Assembly: GCA_900551325.1 (NCBI GenBank)
Contig: URVM01000014.1
Coordinates: 19,888 to 83,887, forward strand
Reading direction: 5' to 3'
Source of the DNA: an uncultured Eubacteriales bacterium
GTDB lineage: Bacteria > Bacillota > Clostridia > Lachnospirales > Cellulosilyticaceae
DNA length: 64,000 bases
Made by a program: the position numbers and the translations under genes. This document shows positions 35,534 through 44,334 of the stretch, one piece after another. The first letter of the stretch is position 1, and each line of letters opens with the position of its first letter. The notes under the pieces are model-generated. The model searched no databases and had not been told where the DNA came from. It worked only from the letters and a program-made list of their open reading frames with translations.

Positions 35534-36325
35534 CTAAATAGCTTCTAACTCCGCTATCATTTGTTCTACAAATCCTTTAATATCTTTAGTTGCAGCCTCG
35601 CCCTTTTCCTCTATAAGTTTTACCAACGCACTTCCTACTATAACTCCATCTGTATAATTCTTTATTTGCCTTACTTGTTTAGGTGTTGTAATACCAAAGC
35701 CTATAGCTGTAGGTATGGTGGCTACTTCTTGAATCTCACTAAACATTTCATCAAAATCTGTTGTAAGTTCCCTTCTTGTACCTGTTACCCCTAAGGAAGA
35801 TACACAGTATAGGAATCCTTTAGCCCCATTCGCAATAGAAGCTACTCTATCTGTTGAAGTCGGTGCAATAAGTCTAATCATATGGATATTGTATTCCTTT
35901 GCTACACTCTCAAACTCTTCTATTTCCTCTATAGGCATATCTGGTACTATCACTCCATCTATCCCTACTTCTTCACATCTTCTAAAAAAGTTTGCAGGCT
36001 TATAATGAAAAATCATATTACTATAAATGAGAAAAACTAAGGCTGCTTTAGTTGTAGGACGTACCTCTTCTACAAGGTTGAAAATCCTATCTAAGTCTAT
36101 AGGATTCTTTAAGGCACGTACATTAGCATTTTGTATAGTCTCACCGTCTGCTATAGGATCAGAAAAGGGTATACCTAATTCTATAATGTGACTCCCACAT
36201 TCATCTAAAACTTGAATGAATTTTTTTGTAGCTTCTAGATGTGGGTCTCCTGCTGTAATAAAAGGGATAAAAGCTTTTTTCCCTTCTTCTTTTAGCTGTA
36301 TAAACTGTTTATCTATTCTATTCAT
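35534..36325 (-). CDS. trpA: Tryptophan synthase alpha chain
   Basis: TrpA cleaves indole-3-glycerol phosphate to indole, which is channelled to TrpB. The 263-residue TIM barrel has FITAGDPHLEATKKF, the catalytic Glu in IIELGIPFSDPIADG, the catalytic Asp region GVIVPDMPIEE and the phosphate-binding GFGI and GSALVKLIE. It overlaps the trpB stop by 8 nt and is the last gene of the operon. Downstream sequence (35431-35533) is T-rich low complexity. Confidence 0.97.
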   Translation of the reverse strand: MNRIDKQFIQLKEEGKKAFIPFITAGDPHLEATKKFIQVLDECGSHIIELGIPFSDPIADGETIQNANVRALKNPIDLDRIFNLVEEVRPTTKAALVFLIYSNMIFHYKPANFFRRCEEVGIDGVIVPDMPIEEIEEFESVAKEYNIHMIRLIAPTSTDRVASIANGAKGFLYCVSSLGVTGTRRELTTDFDEMFSEIQEVATIPTAIGFGITTPKQVRQIKNYTDGVIVGSALVKLIEEKGEAATKDIKGFVEQMIAELEAI

Positions 36326-37505
36326 TGAGTGCTACCCCCCTATATCTTGCTATATGTGCCACATCCTTATCTCCACGTCCTGATAGATTAACAACTATAA
36401 TCTGATCTTTTCCCATTTGTGGTGCTAGCTTTATAGCTTGTGCAATAGCATGAGCACTTTCTATAGCTGGAATAATTCCTTCAGTTTTTGATAAATATTC
36501 AAAGGCCTCTACTGCTTCTATATCAGTAATTACTTCATAGGTTGCTCTCTTGGTATCTTTTAGCTGAGCATGCTCAGGACCTATCCCTGGATAATCTAGA
36601 CCTGCTGAAATAGAGTATACAGGCGCGATATAGCCTTCTGGTGTTTGTAGAAAGTAAGATTTCATACCATGGAAAATCCCTCTTTCCCCCAACGTTAATG
36701 TAGCCGCATGATCCTTTGTTTCTATGCCCCTTCCACCTGCTTCAACACCTACTAACCTTACATCCTCATCTTCTATAAAATTATAGAAAAGCCCCATAGC
36801 ATTACTTCCACCCCCTACACAAGCAATAAGCGTATGAGGTAAGCATCCTTCTAACTCTAGTATCTGCTCTTTCACTTCTTTTCCTATAATACTTTGAAAG
36901 TCTCTCACCATCATAGGATAAGGGTGAGGACCCATTACTGACCCAATGCAATAAAAGGTATCTTCTACCCTTTTACACCACTCCATAAGTGCTGCATTTA
37001 CTGCATCTTTTAGTGTATGTGTCCCTGTTGTAACTGAATTTACTTTTGCACCTAGAAGTTCCATGCGATATACATTGAGTGCCTGACGCTCTACATCTTC
37101 TGCACCCATAAAGATTTCACATTCCATCCCCATAAGTGCTGCTACTGTAGCTGTAGCTACACCATGCTGTCCCGCTCCCGTCTCTGCTATAATACGTTTC
37201 TTACCCATTTTCTTAGCCAGTAATATTTGCCCTAGAACATTATTAATCTTATGAGAACCTGTATGGTTTAAATCTTCTCTCTTAAGATAAATCTTTGCTC
37301 CACCTAAGTCTTTAGACATCTTCTGTGCGTAGTATAACAAAGATGGTCTACCTGTATAATTTCTAAATAGCTCCCTTAACTCTTCTTTATACAAAGGATC
37401 ATCCTTATATAATGTATAAGCCTCCTCTAACTCCTTCACCGCTTTCATTAAAGTTTCTCCTATATATTGTCCACCGTATACGCCAAATCTTCCACAGTTA
37501 TCCAC
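36318..37505 (-). CDS. trpB: Tryptophan synthase beta chain
   Basis: TrpB condenses indole and serine to tryptophan with PLP. The 395-residue protein begins with FGVYGGQYIGETLM, has the PLP lysine in HTGSHKINNVLGQ (about residue 86), the catalytic-loop ETGAGQHG and the phosphate-binding GGGSNAMG. It is the standard TrpB1 type that pairs with TrpA. It overlaps trpF by 8 nt and trpA by 8 nt. Confidence 0.97.
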   Translation of the reverse strand: MDNCGRFGVYGGQYIGETLMKAVKELEEAYTLYKDDPLYKEELRELFRNYTGRPSLLYYAQKMSKDLGGAKIYLKREDLNHTGSHKINNVLGQILLAKKMGKKRIIAETGAGQHGVATATVAALMGMECEIFMGAEDVERQALNVYRMELLGAKVNSVTTGTHTLKDAVNAALMEWCKRVEDTFYCIGSVMGPHPYPMMVRDFQSIIGKEVKEQILELEGCLPHTLIACVGGGSNAMGLFYNFIEDEDVRLVGVEAGGRGIETKDHAATLTLGERGIFHGMKSYFLQTPEGYIAPVYSISAGLDYPGIGPEHAQLKDTKRATYEVITDIEAVEAFEYLSKTEGIIPAIESAHAIAQAIKLAPQMGKDQIIVVNLSGRGDKDVAHIARYRGVALNE

Positions 37506-38109
37506 ATCTTTTCCTCACTTTCTCTATAACTTCTTTTACTTTGTGCATATCTTTCTTGCCATCTATTTCTATCTTTGAACTTAAATCTATACTATAAGGG
37601 GAGTAGCTAAGTGCCTCATCTATATTTTCTAAGCCTATTCCTCCTGCTAAGAAGTAGGGCTTTGTCGTATTCCCTAATAACCTCCAGTCAAAGCACTTAC
37701 CTGTACCCCCATGACTCCTCTCACTCTTTTTATCTAGTAAATAATAATCTACATCTACATCTACATCTGGTAACTCTATCTTTTCTCCTACTTGAATAGC
37801 CTTTATAAGAGGCAATCTTATGTATCTTTTAAGGTTCTCTATATACCCTTTATCTTCATTTCCATGTAATTGAACTAAATCAATAATTCCTTCTTCTGCT
37901 AACTGAATGATTTCATCTATATTATGATTTACAAAAACACCTACTGTTTCTATTGTAGGATGTAAATATGCCTTTAAAGCTTTGGCCCTATAATAATCTA
38001 TCTGCCTTTTACTAGTTGCAAATACAAAGCCTATATAGTCTGGCTTTAAAAGATTGAGAAATTCTATTTCTTCTTTGTATTGAATACCACAAATTTTAAT
38101 TTTAATCAT
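37498..38109 (-). CDS. trpF: Phosphoribosylanthranilate isomerase
   Basis: TrpF converts phosphoribosylanthranilate to the CdRP intermediate. The 203-residue TIM barrel has the catalytic Cys in IKICGIQ, the general-acid Asp region DYYLLDKKS and the phosphate-binding FLAGGIGLENI. It starts 12 nt after trpC and overlaps trpB. Separate trpC and trpF genes, rather than a fusion, are usual in Firmicutes. Confidence 0.96.
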   Translation of the reverse strand: MIKIKICGIQYKEEIEFLNLLKPDYIGFVFATSKRQIDYYRAKALKAYLHPTIETVGVFVNHNIDEIIQLAEEGIIDLVQLHGNEDKGYIENLKRYIRLPLIKAIQVGEKIELPDVDVDVDYYLLDKKSERSHGGTGKCFDWRLLGNTTKPYFLAGGIGLENIDEALSYSPYSIDLSSKIEIDGKKDMHKVKEVIEKVRKRCG

Positions 38110-38121
38110 ATAACCTACCTA

Positions 38122-38931
38122 TTAGAGGTATGCTCTATCCTTCCTACATACTCTTACAAAGTCTTTAATGGTAGCCTCCATATCTTTAGCTGTTACAAAG
38201 CTTTCTCCAATAAGAACACCGTCTACCTTTTTTGAGCCTAACAACATTAGGTCCTCTTCGTTTCTTATACCACTTTCTGAGACTACCAGCTTATCCTTTG
38301 GTATGTGCTTACTTAATCTTAAGGTAGCTTCAATATCTACATGAAAAGAGCGTAAGCTACGATTATTAATACCTATAATATTGGCATCTATAGCTAAAGC
38401 TTTTTCTAAATCTTCTTCATCGTGAACTTCTAAAAGCACATCCATATCTAAATCATAGGCTAACGTATAAAGCTCCTTTAGAATTTCCTTCTCTAACATG
38501 GTTGCTATAAGCAGTATGGCATCTGCCCCTATTGCCTTTGCTTTATAAATTTGCCATGGATCAAAGATAAAATCTTTATTTAGTATAGGCAGCTTACTTA
38601 CTTTGCTTACCTCATATAACACATCATAGTCTCCTAAAAAGTAATCTGGTTCTGTCAGTATAGAAATGGCTCTAATACCATACTTTTCATATAAATAGGC
38701 TACTTGAATCGGGTTTAAGTTCTCATTTAATATGCCTTTAGAAGGTGAAGCCTTCTTTATTTCACCTATAATACTTATACCTGGTTGTAATAAGGCCTCC
38801 TTAAAACTTCTTTTCTTTTCCCTTTTCATTATTCCACTAGATACACATTCTTGTAAGTGTGATAGAGGTACTTCTTTTTTTAGCGTTTTTATACGTTTAT
38901 ACCTTGTAGCATAAATCTTATCTAAATACAT
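38122..38931 (-). CDS. trpC: Indole-3-glycerol-phosphate synthase
   Basis: TrpC closes the indole ring. The 269-residue protein has the EIKKASPSKGIL motif (catalytic Lys), LTEPDYFLGD, the LPILNKDFIFDPWQIYKA strand and IGINNRSL, with the phosphate site ESGI and GVLIGESFV. Its ATG lies inside the trpD 3' end (10-nt overlap) with a GGAGGG site. Confidence 0.97.
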   Translation of the reverse strand: MYLDKIYATRYKRIKTLKKEVPLSHLQECVSSGIMKREKKRSFKEALLQPGISIIGEIKKASPSKGILNENLNPIQVAYLYEKYGIRAISILTEPDYFLGDYDVLYEVSKVSKLPILNKDFIFDPWQIYKAKAIGADAILLIATMLEKEILKELYTLAYDLDMDVLLEVHDEEDLEKALAIDANIIGINNRSLRSFHVDIEATLRLSKHIPKDKLVVSESGIRNEEDLMLLGSKKVDGVLIGESFVTAKDMEATIKDFVRVCRKDRAYL

Positions 38932-39950
38932 AAGCCCTCCCCTACTTTATGGGTTGCTACTAGAAAATCATTAAGCTTTTCTAATGCTTTACCACCTTCT
39001 ATCATTTCTCTTGCCAGTTGTATACATTCTCTTAAGTTACGGTCCCCCAGCCCAATATATATAGCAAAACCACTATTTAAGATGACCATGTCAGTCTTAG
39101 GTCCTTTTTCTTCATTCCTTAAAATACTTAAAGCAATGTCTGCATTTTTCCTAGCCTCTCCTCCTACTAAGTCTTGAATGTGGCAACGCTTAAGACCTAG
39201 CATTTCAGGTTCAATAAAAAAGCTATTTAGCTTCCCATCCCTTATTTCACAGGCAATAGTTTTTGTAGTCAAACTTACTTCATCTAAGCCATCTAAACCA
39301 CATACAACCATAGCCCTTTTGACTCCTAAGTTGACAAGTACCTTTGCCATCGGAAGAATAAGCTTTTCATCATAAACACCTAGAAGTTGTAAATTAGCAT
39401 AGGCAGGATTAGCCAGAGGCCCTAAAATATTAAAAATACTTCTTATAGCTAGTTCCCTTCTTGGCTTAGCCGCATACTTCATACACCCATGATAACTTTG
39501 GGCAAACATAAAGCAGATACCTATATCTTGTAGAAGCTGTAAGTTTTCCATAGGGGATAAACTAAGTCTTGCCCCTAAACTTTCTAGTACATCTGCACTT
39601 CCACATTTACTAGACACAGAACGATTGCCGTGTTTGGCTACCTTTATTCCTGTAGCAGCTACTACAAAACTACTTACTGTAGATATGTTGAAGGTACCTA
39701 CCCCATCTCCCCCTGTTCCTACTATGTCCATTACATCTCCGTGGACCTCAAGGTGATTACACATTTTACGCATAACCTTTGCTGATGCTGTAATCTCTTC
39801 TACCGTTTCCCCCTTCATACGCATGGCCGTTAGAAAACTTCCTATTTGTGCTTCACTTGCCTTCCCTTCCATAATGAGCATCATAGCTTCCTCTGCTTCT
39901 GCTAAAGATAAATTTTCCTTATTAACTATCTTTTTAATATACTTTTCCAT
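38922..39950 (-). CDS. trpD: Anthranilate phosphoribosyltransferase
   Basis: TrpD attaches phosphoribose to anthranilate. The 342-residue protein has the glycine-rich GTGGDGVGTFNIST loop that binds PRPP, the KHGNRSVSSKCGSADVLE motif and the conserved HGCMKYA. It overlaps trpG by 17 nt and trpC by 10 nt. TrpD and TrpG are not fused here. Confidence 0.97.
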   Translation of the reverse strand: MEKYIKKIVNKENLSLAEAEEAMMLIMEGKASEAQIGSFLTAMRMKGETVEEITASAKVMRKMCNHLEVHGDVMDIVGTGGDGVGTFNISTVSSFVVAATGIKVAKHGNRSVSSKCGSADVLESLGARLSLSPMENLQLLQDIGICFMFAQSYHGCMKYAAKPRRELAIRSIFNILGPLANPAYANLQLLGVYDEKLILPMAKVLVNLGVKRAMVVCGLDGLDEVSLTTKTIACEIRDGKLNSFFIEPEMLGLKRCHIQDLVGGEARKNADIALSILRNEEKGPKTDMVILNSGFAIYIGLGDRNLRECIQLAREMIEGGKALEKLNDFLVATHKVGEGLCI

Positions 39951-40527
39951 CTTTTCCTACCTCCAAGAAGTTTGCTATAATCCTTTTCCCTTCAGGTGTT
40001 AAGATAGATTCTGGATGAAATTGAATACCATATACCGGATAGGTTCTATGTGCAATCCCCATTATCTCCCCTGCTTCATCCTCTGCAATAATCCTTAGTT
40101 CATCCCCTAAGCTTTCCCTCTCTATAATAAGTGAATGATACCTCCCACCTTCAATAATAGGTGGTAATCCTACAAATATAGGTGAAGCACAGGCAATATG
40201 AATAGGTGTAGCCTTGCCATGAATCATAGTCTTAGCTGGTAAAACTATACTACCAAAGGCCTCCCCTATAGCTTGATGCCCTAGGCAAATACCAAGTATA
40301 GGTATAGAAGAAGCAAACATTCTAATAAGTTCTATACAAATGCCTGCATCTTTAGGGTATTTAGGTCCAGGTGAAATAATAATACTTCTTGGATTTAATC
40401 TTTCTACTTCCTCAAGAGTGAGTGCATCGTTATACTTTACTAAAATCTCTTCTTCCCCTACACACTCTCCTACATACTGGTAAAGGTTATAGGTAAAGCT
40501 ATCATAATTATCAATAATTAAAATCAT
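39934..40527 (-). CDS. trpG: Anthranilate synthase, glutamine amidotransferase subunit
   Basis: TrpG supplies ammonia to TrpE. The 197-residue class I amidotransferase has the start ILIIDNYDSFTYNLYQY, the nucleophile in GICLGHQAIGE (about residue 80) and the catalytic His/Glu in QFHPESILTP. In some Firmicutes this subunit is shared with PabB for folate synthesis; no pab gene is seen here. It overlaps trpE by 4 nt and trpD by 17 nt. Confidence 0.96.
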   Translation of the reverse strand: MILIIDNYDSFTYNLYQYVGECVGEEEILVKYNDALTLEEVERLNPRSIIISPGPKYPKDAGICIELIRMFASSIPILGICLGHQAIGEAFGSIVLPAKTMIHGKATPIHIACASPIFVGLPPIIEGGRYHSLIIERESLGDELRIIAEDEAGEIMGIAHRTYPVYGIQFHPESILTPEGKRIIANFLEVGKDGKVY

Positions 40528-41942
40528 TCCATTTCCCCTACTTTCCGAATAGCTTTAATCAGTGCAGATAACTTACTCATTACTTCTTCGTACTCTATTT
40601 CTGGAATAGAATCTAGTACAATCCCTGCACCAGCTTGCATAACCCCAAGGCTTCCCTTCTTTACGATGGTACGTATAGCAATACACATATCTAATGTGCC
40701 ATTAAAACTTATATAACCAATAGCACCACCATATACTTCCCGCTTCTTTTCTTCTAGTTCTTCTATAATCTCCATTGCTCGTATTTTAGGAGCACCTGAT
40801 AAAGTACCTGCTGGTAATATAGCTCCCAGTGCATCTATACCATCCTTTTCATCCATTAAGCTCCCTCTTACTTCACTTACCATATGCATCACATGGGAAT
40901 ATGGATAAATTTCTTTATATCTAGTCACCTTTACTGTACTAAACTTGCTAACCATCCCTATATCGTTTCTCCCTAAATCTACTAACATATCATGTTCTGC
41001 ATTTTCCTTCTTATCATTTAAGAGTTCTTCTTTCAACCTTCTATCTTCTTCATCTGTCTTTCCTCTTGGTCTTGTGCCTGCTATTGGCATAGTGGTCACA
41101 CTTTTATTTACTACTTTAACTAACATTTCTGGTGATGCACCTGCAATTTCTAAATCTCCTTGTTTAATAAGGTACATATAAGGGGAAGGGTTAATCATAC
41201 GTAGTGCTCTATAAATTTCAAATAAATCTTCTTCACTACGAAAATGAAATTTAGTAGTGAGTACTGCTTGAAATATATCTCCCTTTCTTAAATACTCTTT
41301 AATCTTTTCTAACTTCTTCTTATAACTTTCCTTTGTTTCATCTGGTATAAAGCTAATGGTGGAACCTTCCTTATGTTTATACAGCACTTTCTCCTTTTCC
41401 ACCTTTTCTTTAAGCCCCTTAATGCCTTCTTTAGCTCTAGCATAGTTTATTTCTAAGTCTCCCTTAAGTGACATGAGTGTAATGAGCATTACCTTTTGTC
41501 GTTCATGGTCAAAGACAATCATCTCATCAAATAGCATCATCATTATTTCAGGTATATCTAAATCAGAAGGATTGGTAAAGCTTATAGGTTTAACATGTTG
41601 AATGCTTTCATAGCCTATATAGCCAACAGCTCCACCTATAAAAGGTGGCATATCACAAACTGGTGCAACTCTTACCTTTCTTATCTTCTGCCTTATCTTA
41701 CAAAAAGGATTTTCTCCTTTTGTACTTCTTATAACCTCATAAGGTCTAAAGCCTAAAAAAGAATATCTTGCTACTTTCTTTTCCCCTTCTAGACTTTCAA
41801 GCAAAAAATAATTCTCTTCATTTCTTAAACTATACAGAACTCTTATAGGTGTATAAAAATCCATATATAATTCTTCACATACAGGTACTACGTCATAGTT
41901 TCCTACAAACTCATAAATCTCTTCTAACACTGGATACAGCAT
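40524..41942 (-). CDS. trpE: Anthranilate synthase component I
   Basis: TrpE makes anthranilate from chorismate. The start was set at 41942 (AAAGGAGTG upstream); the longer frame to 42047 runs into the T-box terminator. The 472-residue protein has the Trp feedback-site motif LLES with RYSFLGF near the N-terminus and the second element NPSPYMYL, plus the chorismate-binding domain (DIFQAVLTTKF, AGTRPRGKT, GAPKIRAMEIIEELE). The LLES and NPSPYM elements suggest feedback inhibition by tryptophan. It is the first gene of the trp operon, behind the T-box. Confidence 0.96.
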   Translation of the reverse strand: MLYPVLEEIYEFVGNYDVVPVCEELYMDFYTPIRVLYSLRNEENYFLLESLEGEKKVARYSFLGFRPYEVIRSTKGENPFCKIRQKIRKVRVAPVCDMPPFIGGAVGYIGYESIQHVKPISFTNPSDLDIPEIMMMLFDEMIVFDHERQKVMLITLMSLKGDLEINYARAKEGIKGLKEKVEKEKVLYKHKEGSTISFIPDETKESYKKKLEKIKEYLRKGDIFQAVLTTKFHFRSEEDLFEIYRALRMINPSPYMYLIKQGDLEIAGASPEMLVKVVNKSVTTMPIAGTRPRGKTDEEDRRLKEELLNDKKENAEHDMLVDLGRNDIGMVSKFSTVKVTRYKEIYPYSHVMHMVSEVRGSLMDEKDGIDALGAILPAGTLSGAPKIRAMEIIEELEEKKREVYGGAIGYISFNGTLDMCIAIRTIVKKGSLGVMQAGAGIVLDSIPEIEYEEVMSKLSALIKAIRKVGEME

Positions 41943-41986
41943 GCTTATCACTCCTTTTTTAATAAGAGCGCCCCTTAGAAAGCAAT

Positions 41987-42240
41987 AAAAAAAAGCATAC
42001 TCATCCTGGGAATATCCCAAGGATGAGTATGCTTTTATCACACCCACGGTGCCACCTTGATTCGTAAGTTAGGGACTTTCCCCTAAACTTACGCACTTAC
42101 GCAAAATGCTATCACATTTCTCACCTTTAACGCAGATGATACGTTGAAGCTACTAAGGATTATCCTTTTCACCACACCCTCAAGAGCCCACTTATCCAAT
42201 CCGTTTACCGCTAGGCTCTCACCTTCCCTAGCTCTCTGTG
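41987..42240 (-). promoter_or_regulatory. Tryptophan T-box riboswitch leader
   Basis: On the minus strand the leader begins with stem I (AGAGAGC, 42240 region), has the specifier codon UGG at 42190-42188 followed by the purine and CTCTTGAG, and ends with the T-box antiterminator core GGTGGCACCGTGG (42058-42041 region). Overlapping it is a terminator, GCATACTCATCC and its complement, then a T run (42036-41987). Uncharged tRNA-Trp would bind and favour read-through into trpE. The UGG was placed by aligning the conserved 3' side of stem I with known T-boxes. Confidence 0.9.
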
Positions 42241-42301
42241 CGTTCGTTATTGGTTTTACTTCTCTATCATAGGTTTTCTGGTCGCTATTTAATTAATTCG
42301 T

Positions 42302-42330
42302 ATTATAATGTCCCATTAATCATTAGTCAA
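42302..42330 (-). promoter_or_regulatory. Promoter of the trp operon
   Basis: Minus strand TTGACT (42330-42325), a 17-nt spacer and TATAAT (42307-42302), about 60 nt before the T-box stem I. It is near-consensus and well placed for the trp leader. Confidence 0.88.
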
Positions 42331-42363
42331 TAATTTTCTAATTATTTTATTTATTATTTTTAT

Positions 42364-42756
42364 TTACACAGTTTCAGATGGAAGATTACCTAGATTATTA
42401 GATTCATCTCCATCCGCTAAAGAACGTAGGTATGGTGTGCCAGCTTTTGAAGTGGATACACCTACATGTTGAAGTCCATTATTCATAGCCATCTGAATAG
42501 CCTCTTCCATTGATACACGACTACCATCTGAAAGTTCATAACCAACTACATCTCCACCTTGCTTAAGGAGCTTAGTAATACTCTTAGCACCTGCTCCACC
42601 TTCAGAAACAATACGGTTTGTATTTTGTGCTAAAAATTCTGTAGCTGTATTAGTAGCAGCTTCCATAGTATGTGGATGTCCTGCTACAACTTCTCCATTA
42701 ATAATTTGATTGTCATGCTCCTTATTTGTACTATTATTTTGTGTATTCTCATTCAT
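42364..42756 (-). CDS. DUF3892-domain protein
   Basis: A 130-residue protein whose last 80 residues (about 50-130) match the DUF3892 pattern: KSITKLLKQGGDVVGYELSDGSRVS, EEAIQMAMNNGLQHVGV and a closing PYLRSLADGDE. The N-terminal 30 residues are polar and disordered (Asn/Gln/Glu-rich). No function is known for the family. The ATG at 42756 with a GAGGTG site is preferred over the GTG at 42765. Confidence 0.72.
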   Translation of the reverse strand: MNENTQNNSTNKEHDNQIINGEVVAGHPHTMEAATNTATEFLAQNTNRIVSEGGAGAKSITKLLKQGGDVVGYELSDGSRVSMEEAIQMAMNNGLQHVGVSTSKAGTPYLRSLADGDESNNLGNLPSETV

Positions 42757-42801
42757 ACTTATCACCTCAATATTAGTATGGATGAGAACTAAGGTTTTAT
42801 A

Positions 42802-44097
42802 CTACTTTGTTTTAAACCTAGGAAAATCAAAAACAATAGCTATTAAACCACAAACTCCCATAAGCATTGGATAATAAATATATGGTAAGATTTCCATTGG
42901 TGAAATAGCACTAAGTCCGGCTGCTGCTAAAATTTGTGCACCATAAGGAATCATACCTTGCCAACAAGAAGAGAAAATATCTAGAATACTTGCTGTACGC
43001 TTTGGATCAATATGGTATTCATCTGCAATATCTTTAGCAAGTGGACCTGCCATAACGATAGCAATTGTATTATTTGCTGTACATAAGTCTACTACACTTA
43101 CTAAAGCAGCTATACCAAATTCAGCACCTTTCTTACTTCTAATACACTTTTTAATACCATTAAGTAAGAAATCAATTCCTCCATTATGCTTAATAAGAGC
43201 AAGGGTTCCCCCTATAACGATAGAAAGCATAGCTAAATCTTCCATTCCCATCATACCGTCGCCTGTTGCTTGCATAAAGCCAAAGAAATCAAATGAACCA
43301 TTTAACATCCCAATAATTCCAGTGAATACTGTACCACCTGCTAGTAATACAAATACGTTTACTCCTATAAGAGCACCTATTAATACACCAATATATGGTA
43401 CTATTTGTATTAAATTATAATTATATACTTGTTTTACATCAGCTTGATACTGGATTGTTAATATAGTAAGTATAATGACTGTAAGAATAGCTGCTGGTAA
43501 TACAATCAAGAAGTTAGTTTGAAACTTATCTTTAAGCTCGCACCCTTGTGTTCTAACAGCTGCTATAGTTGTATCAGAAATCATAGACAAGTTATCTCCA
43601 AACATTCCCCCACCTATAATAGCACCAATAACTAAAGCAATAGGCATACCTGTTTCTTGTGCAATACCAAGTCCAATAGGTGTAAGTGCTGTAATCGTTC
43701 CTACAGAAGTTCCCATAGAAATAGATATAAAGCAAGCAATAACAAATAGTCCTGCTACTAATAACTGTGTTGGAAGTATAGATAAACTAAGCTGTACAGT
43801 AGCTTCAACTGCTCCCATTGATTTTGCTACATTACTAAATGCTCCTGCTAGTAAGAAAATCATACACATTAAAATAATATTGCTTTCACCTGCACCCTTA
43901 CAAAAAATCTCTATTTTATTTTGCATACTTTCTTTTGGATTTAAAAAAAGTGCTACTGCTGTAGCAATCAAAAATGCTACCAATACAGGCATCTTATAAA
44001 AATCTTGTGTTACAATACCCGTTCCAAGAAAAAGAACAAGAAAAATCCCTATAGGCAAAAGAGCGAGGGCATTACCTTTTTTCGGTTCCTTTGTCAT
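42802..44097 (-). CDS. Na+/H+ antiporter, NhaC family
   Basis: A 431-residue membrane protein with 10-12 hydrophobic segments. It has the NhaC-type pattern: the SISMGTSVGTITALTPIG re-entrant stretch, GAIIGGGMFGDNLSMISDTTIAA and, near the C-terminus, LCTANNTIAIVMAGPLAKDIADEYHIDPKRTASILD. Members exchange Na+ for H+ or, in some branches, malate/lactate; the substrate is not certain. It lies between the DUF3892 gene and the pyrophosphatase on the same strand. Confidence 0.88.
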   Translation of the reverse strand: MTKEPKKGNALALLPIGIFLVLFLGTGIVTQDFYKMPVLVAFLIATAVALFLNPKESMQNKIEIFCKGAGESNIILMCMIFLLAGAFSNVAKSMGAVEATVQLSLSILPTQLLVAGLFVIACFISISMGTSVGTITALTPIGLGIAQETGMPIALVIGAIIGGGMFGDNLSMISDTTIAAVRTQGCELKDKFQTNFLIVLPAAILTVIILTILTIQYQADVKQVYNYNLIQIVPYIGVLIGALIGVNVFVLLAGGTVFTGIIGMLNGSFDFFGFMQATGDGMMGMEDLAMLSIVIGGTLALIKHNGGIDFLLNGIKKCIRSKKGAEFGIAALVSVVDLCTANNTIAIVMAGPLAKDIADEYHIDPKRTASILDIFSSCWQGMIPYGAQILAAAGLSAISPMEILPYIYYPMLMGVCGLIAIVFDFPRFKTK

Positions 44098-44217
44098 AAT
44101 TTATCTCCTTATATGTAATTTTAATGTCTCCTATACCTTACTATACAATCCTACAGAGTTTCAATACATAATTTTTGTCTATCAGAAAGGAAATCATCAG
44201 TGCATAGATTCATATAG

Positions 44218-44262
44218 AAAAATACAGTGGATACTTAATATAAAAGTAACCACTGTATTTTT
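44218..44262. terminator. Intrinsic terminator of hppA
   Basis: An AAAAATACAGTGG/CCACTGTATTTTT hairpin lies between the hppA 3' end and the antiporter start. It is oriented for the minus-strand hppA transcript and symmetric enough to work both ways. Confidence 0.82.
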
Positions 44263-44334
44263 GTGTTCTTTACTCTATTGCTTTGTATATAAATGTCAGC
44301 CTTACTATCATTAAGTAGCTTCTTTAGTCCTTTA

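Noticed and set aside
37498..37506. Single perfect DnaA box TTATCCACA
   Set aside because: Lies within the trpB/trpF coding overlap and is isolated; expected by chance in a window of this size.
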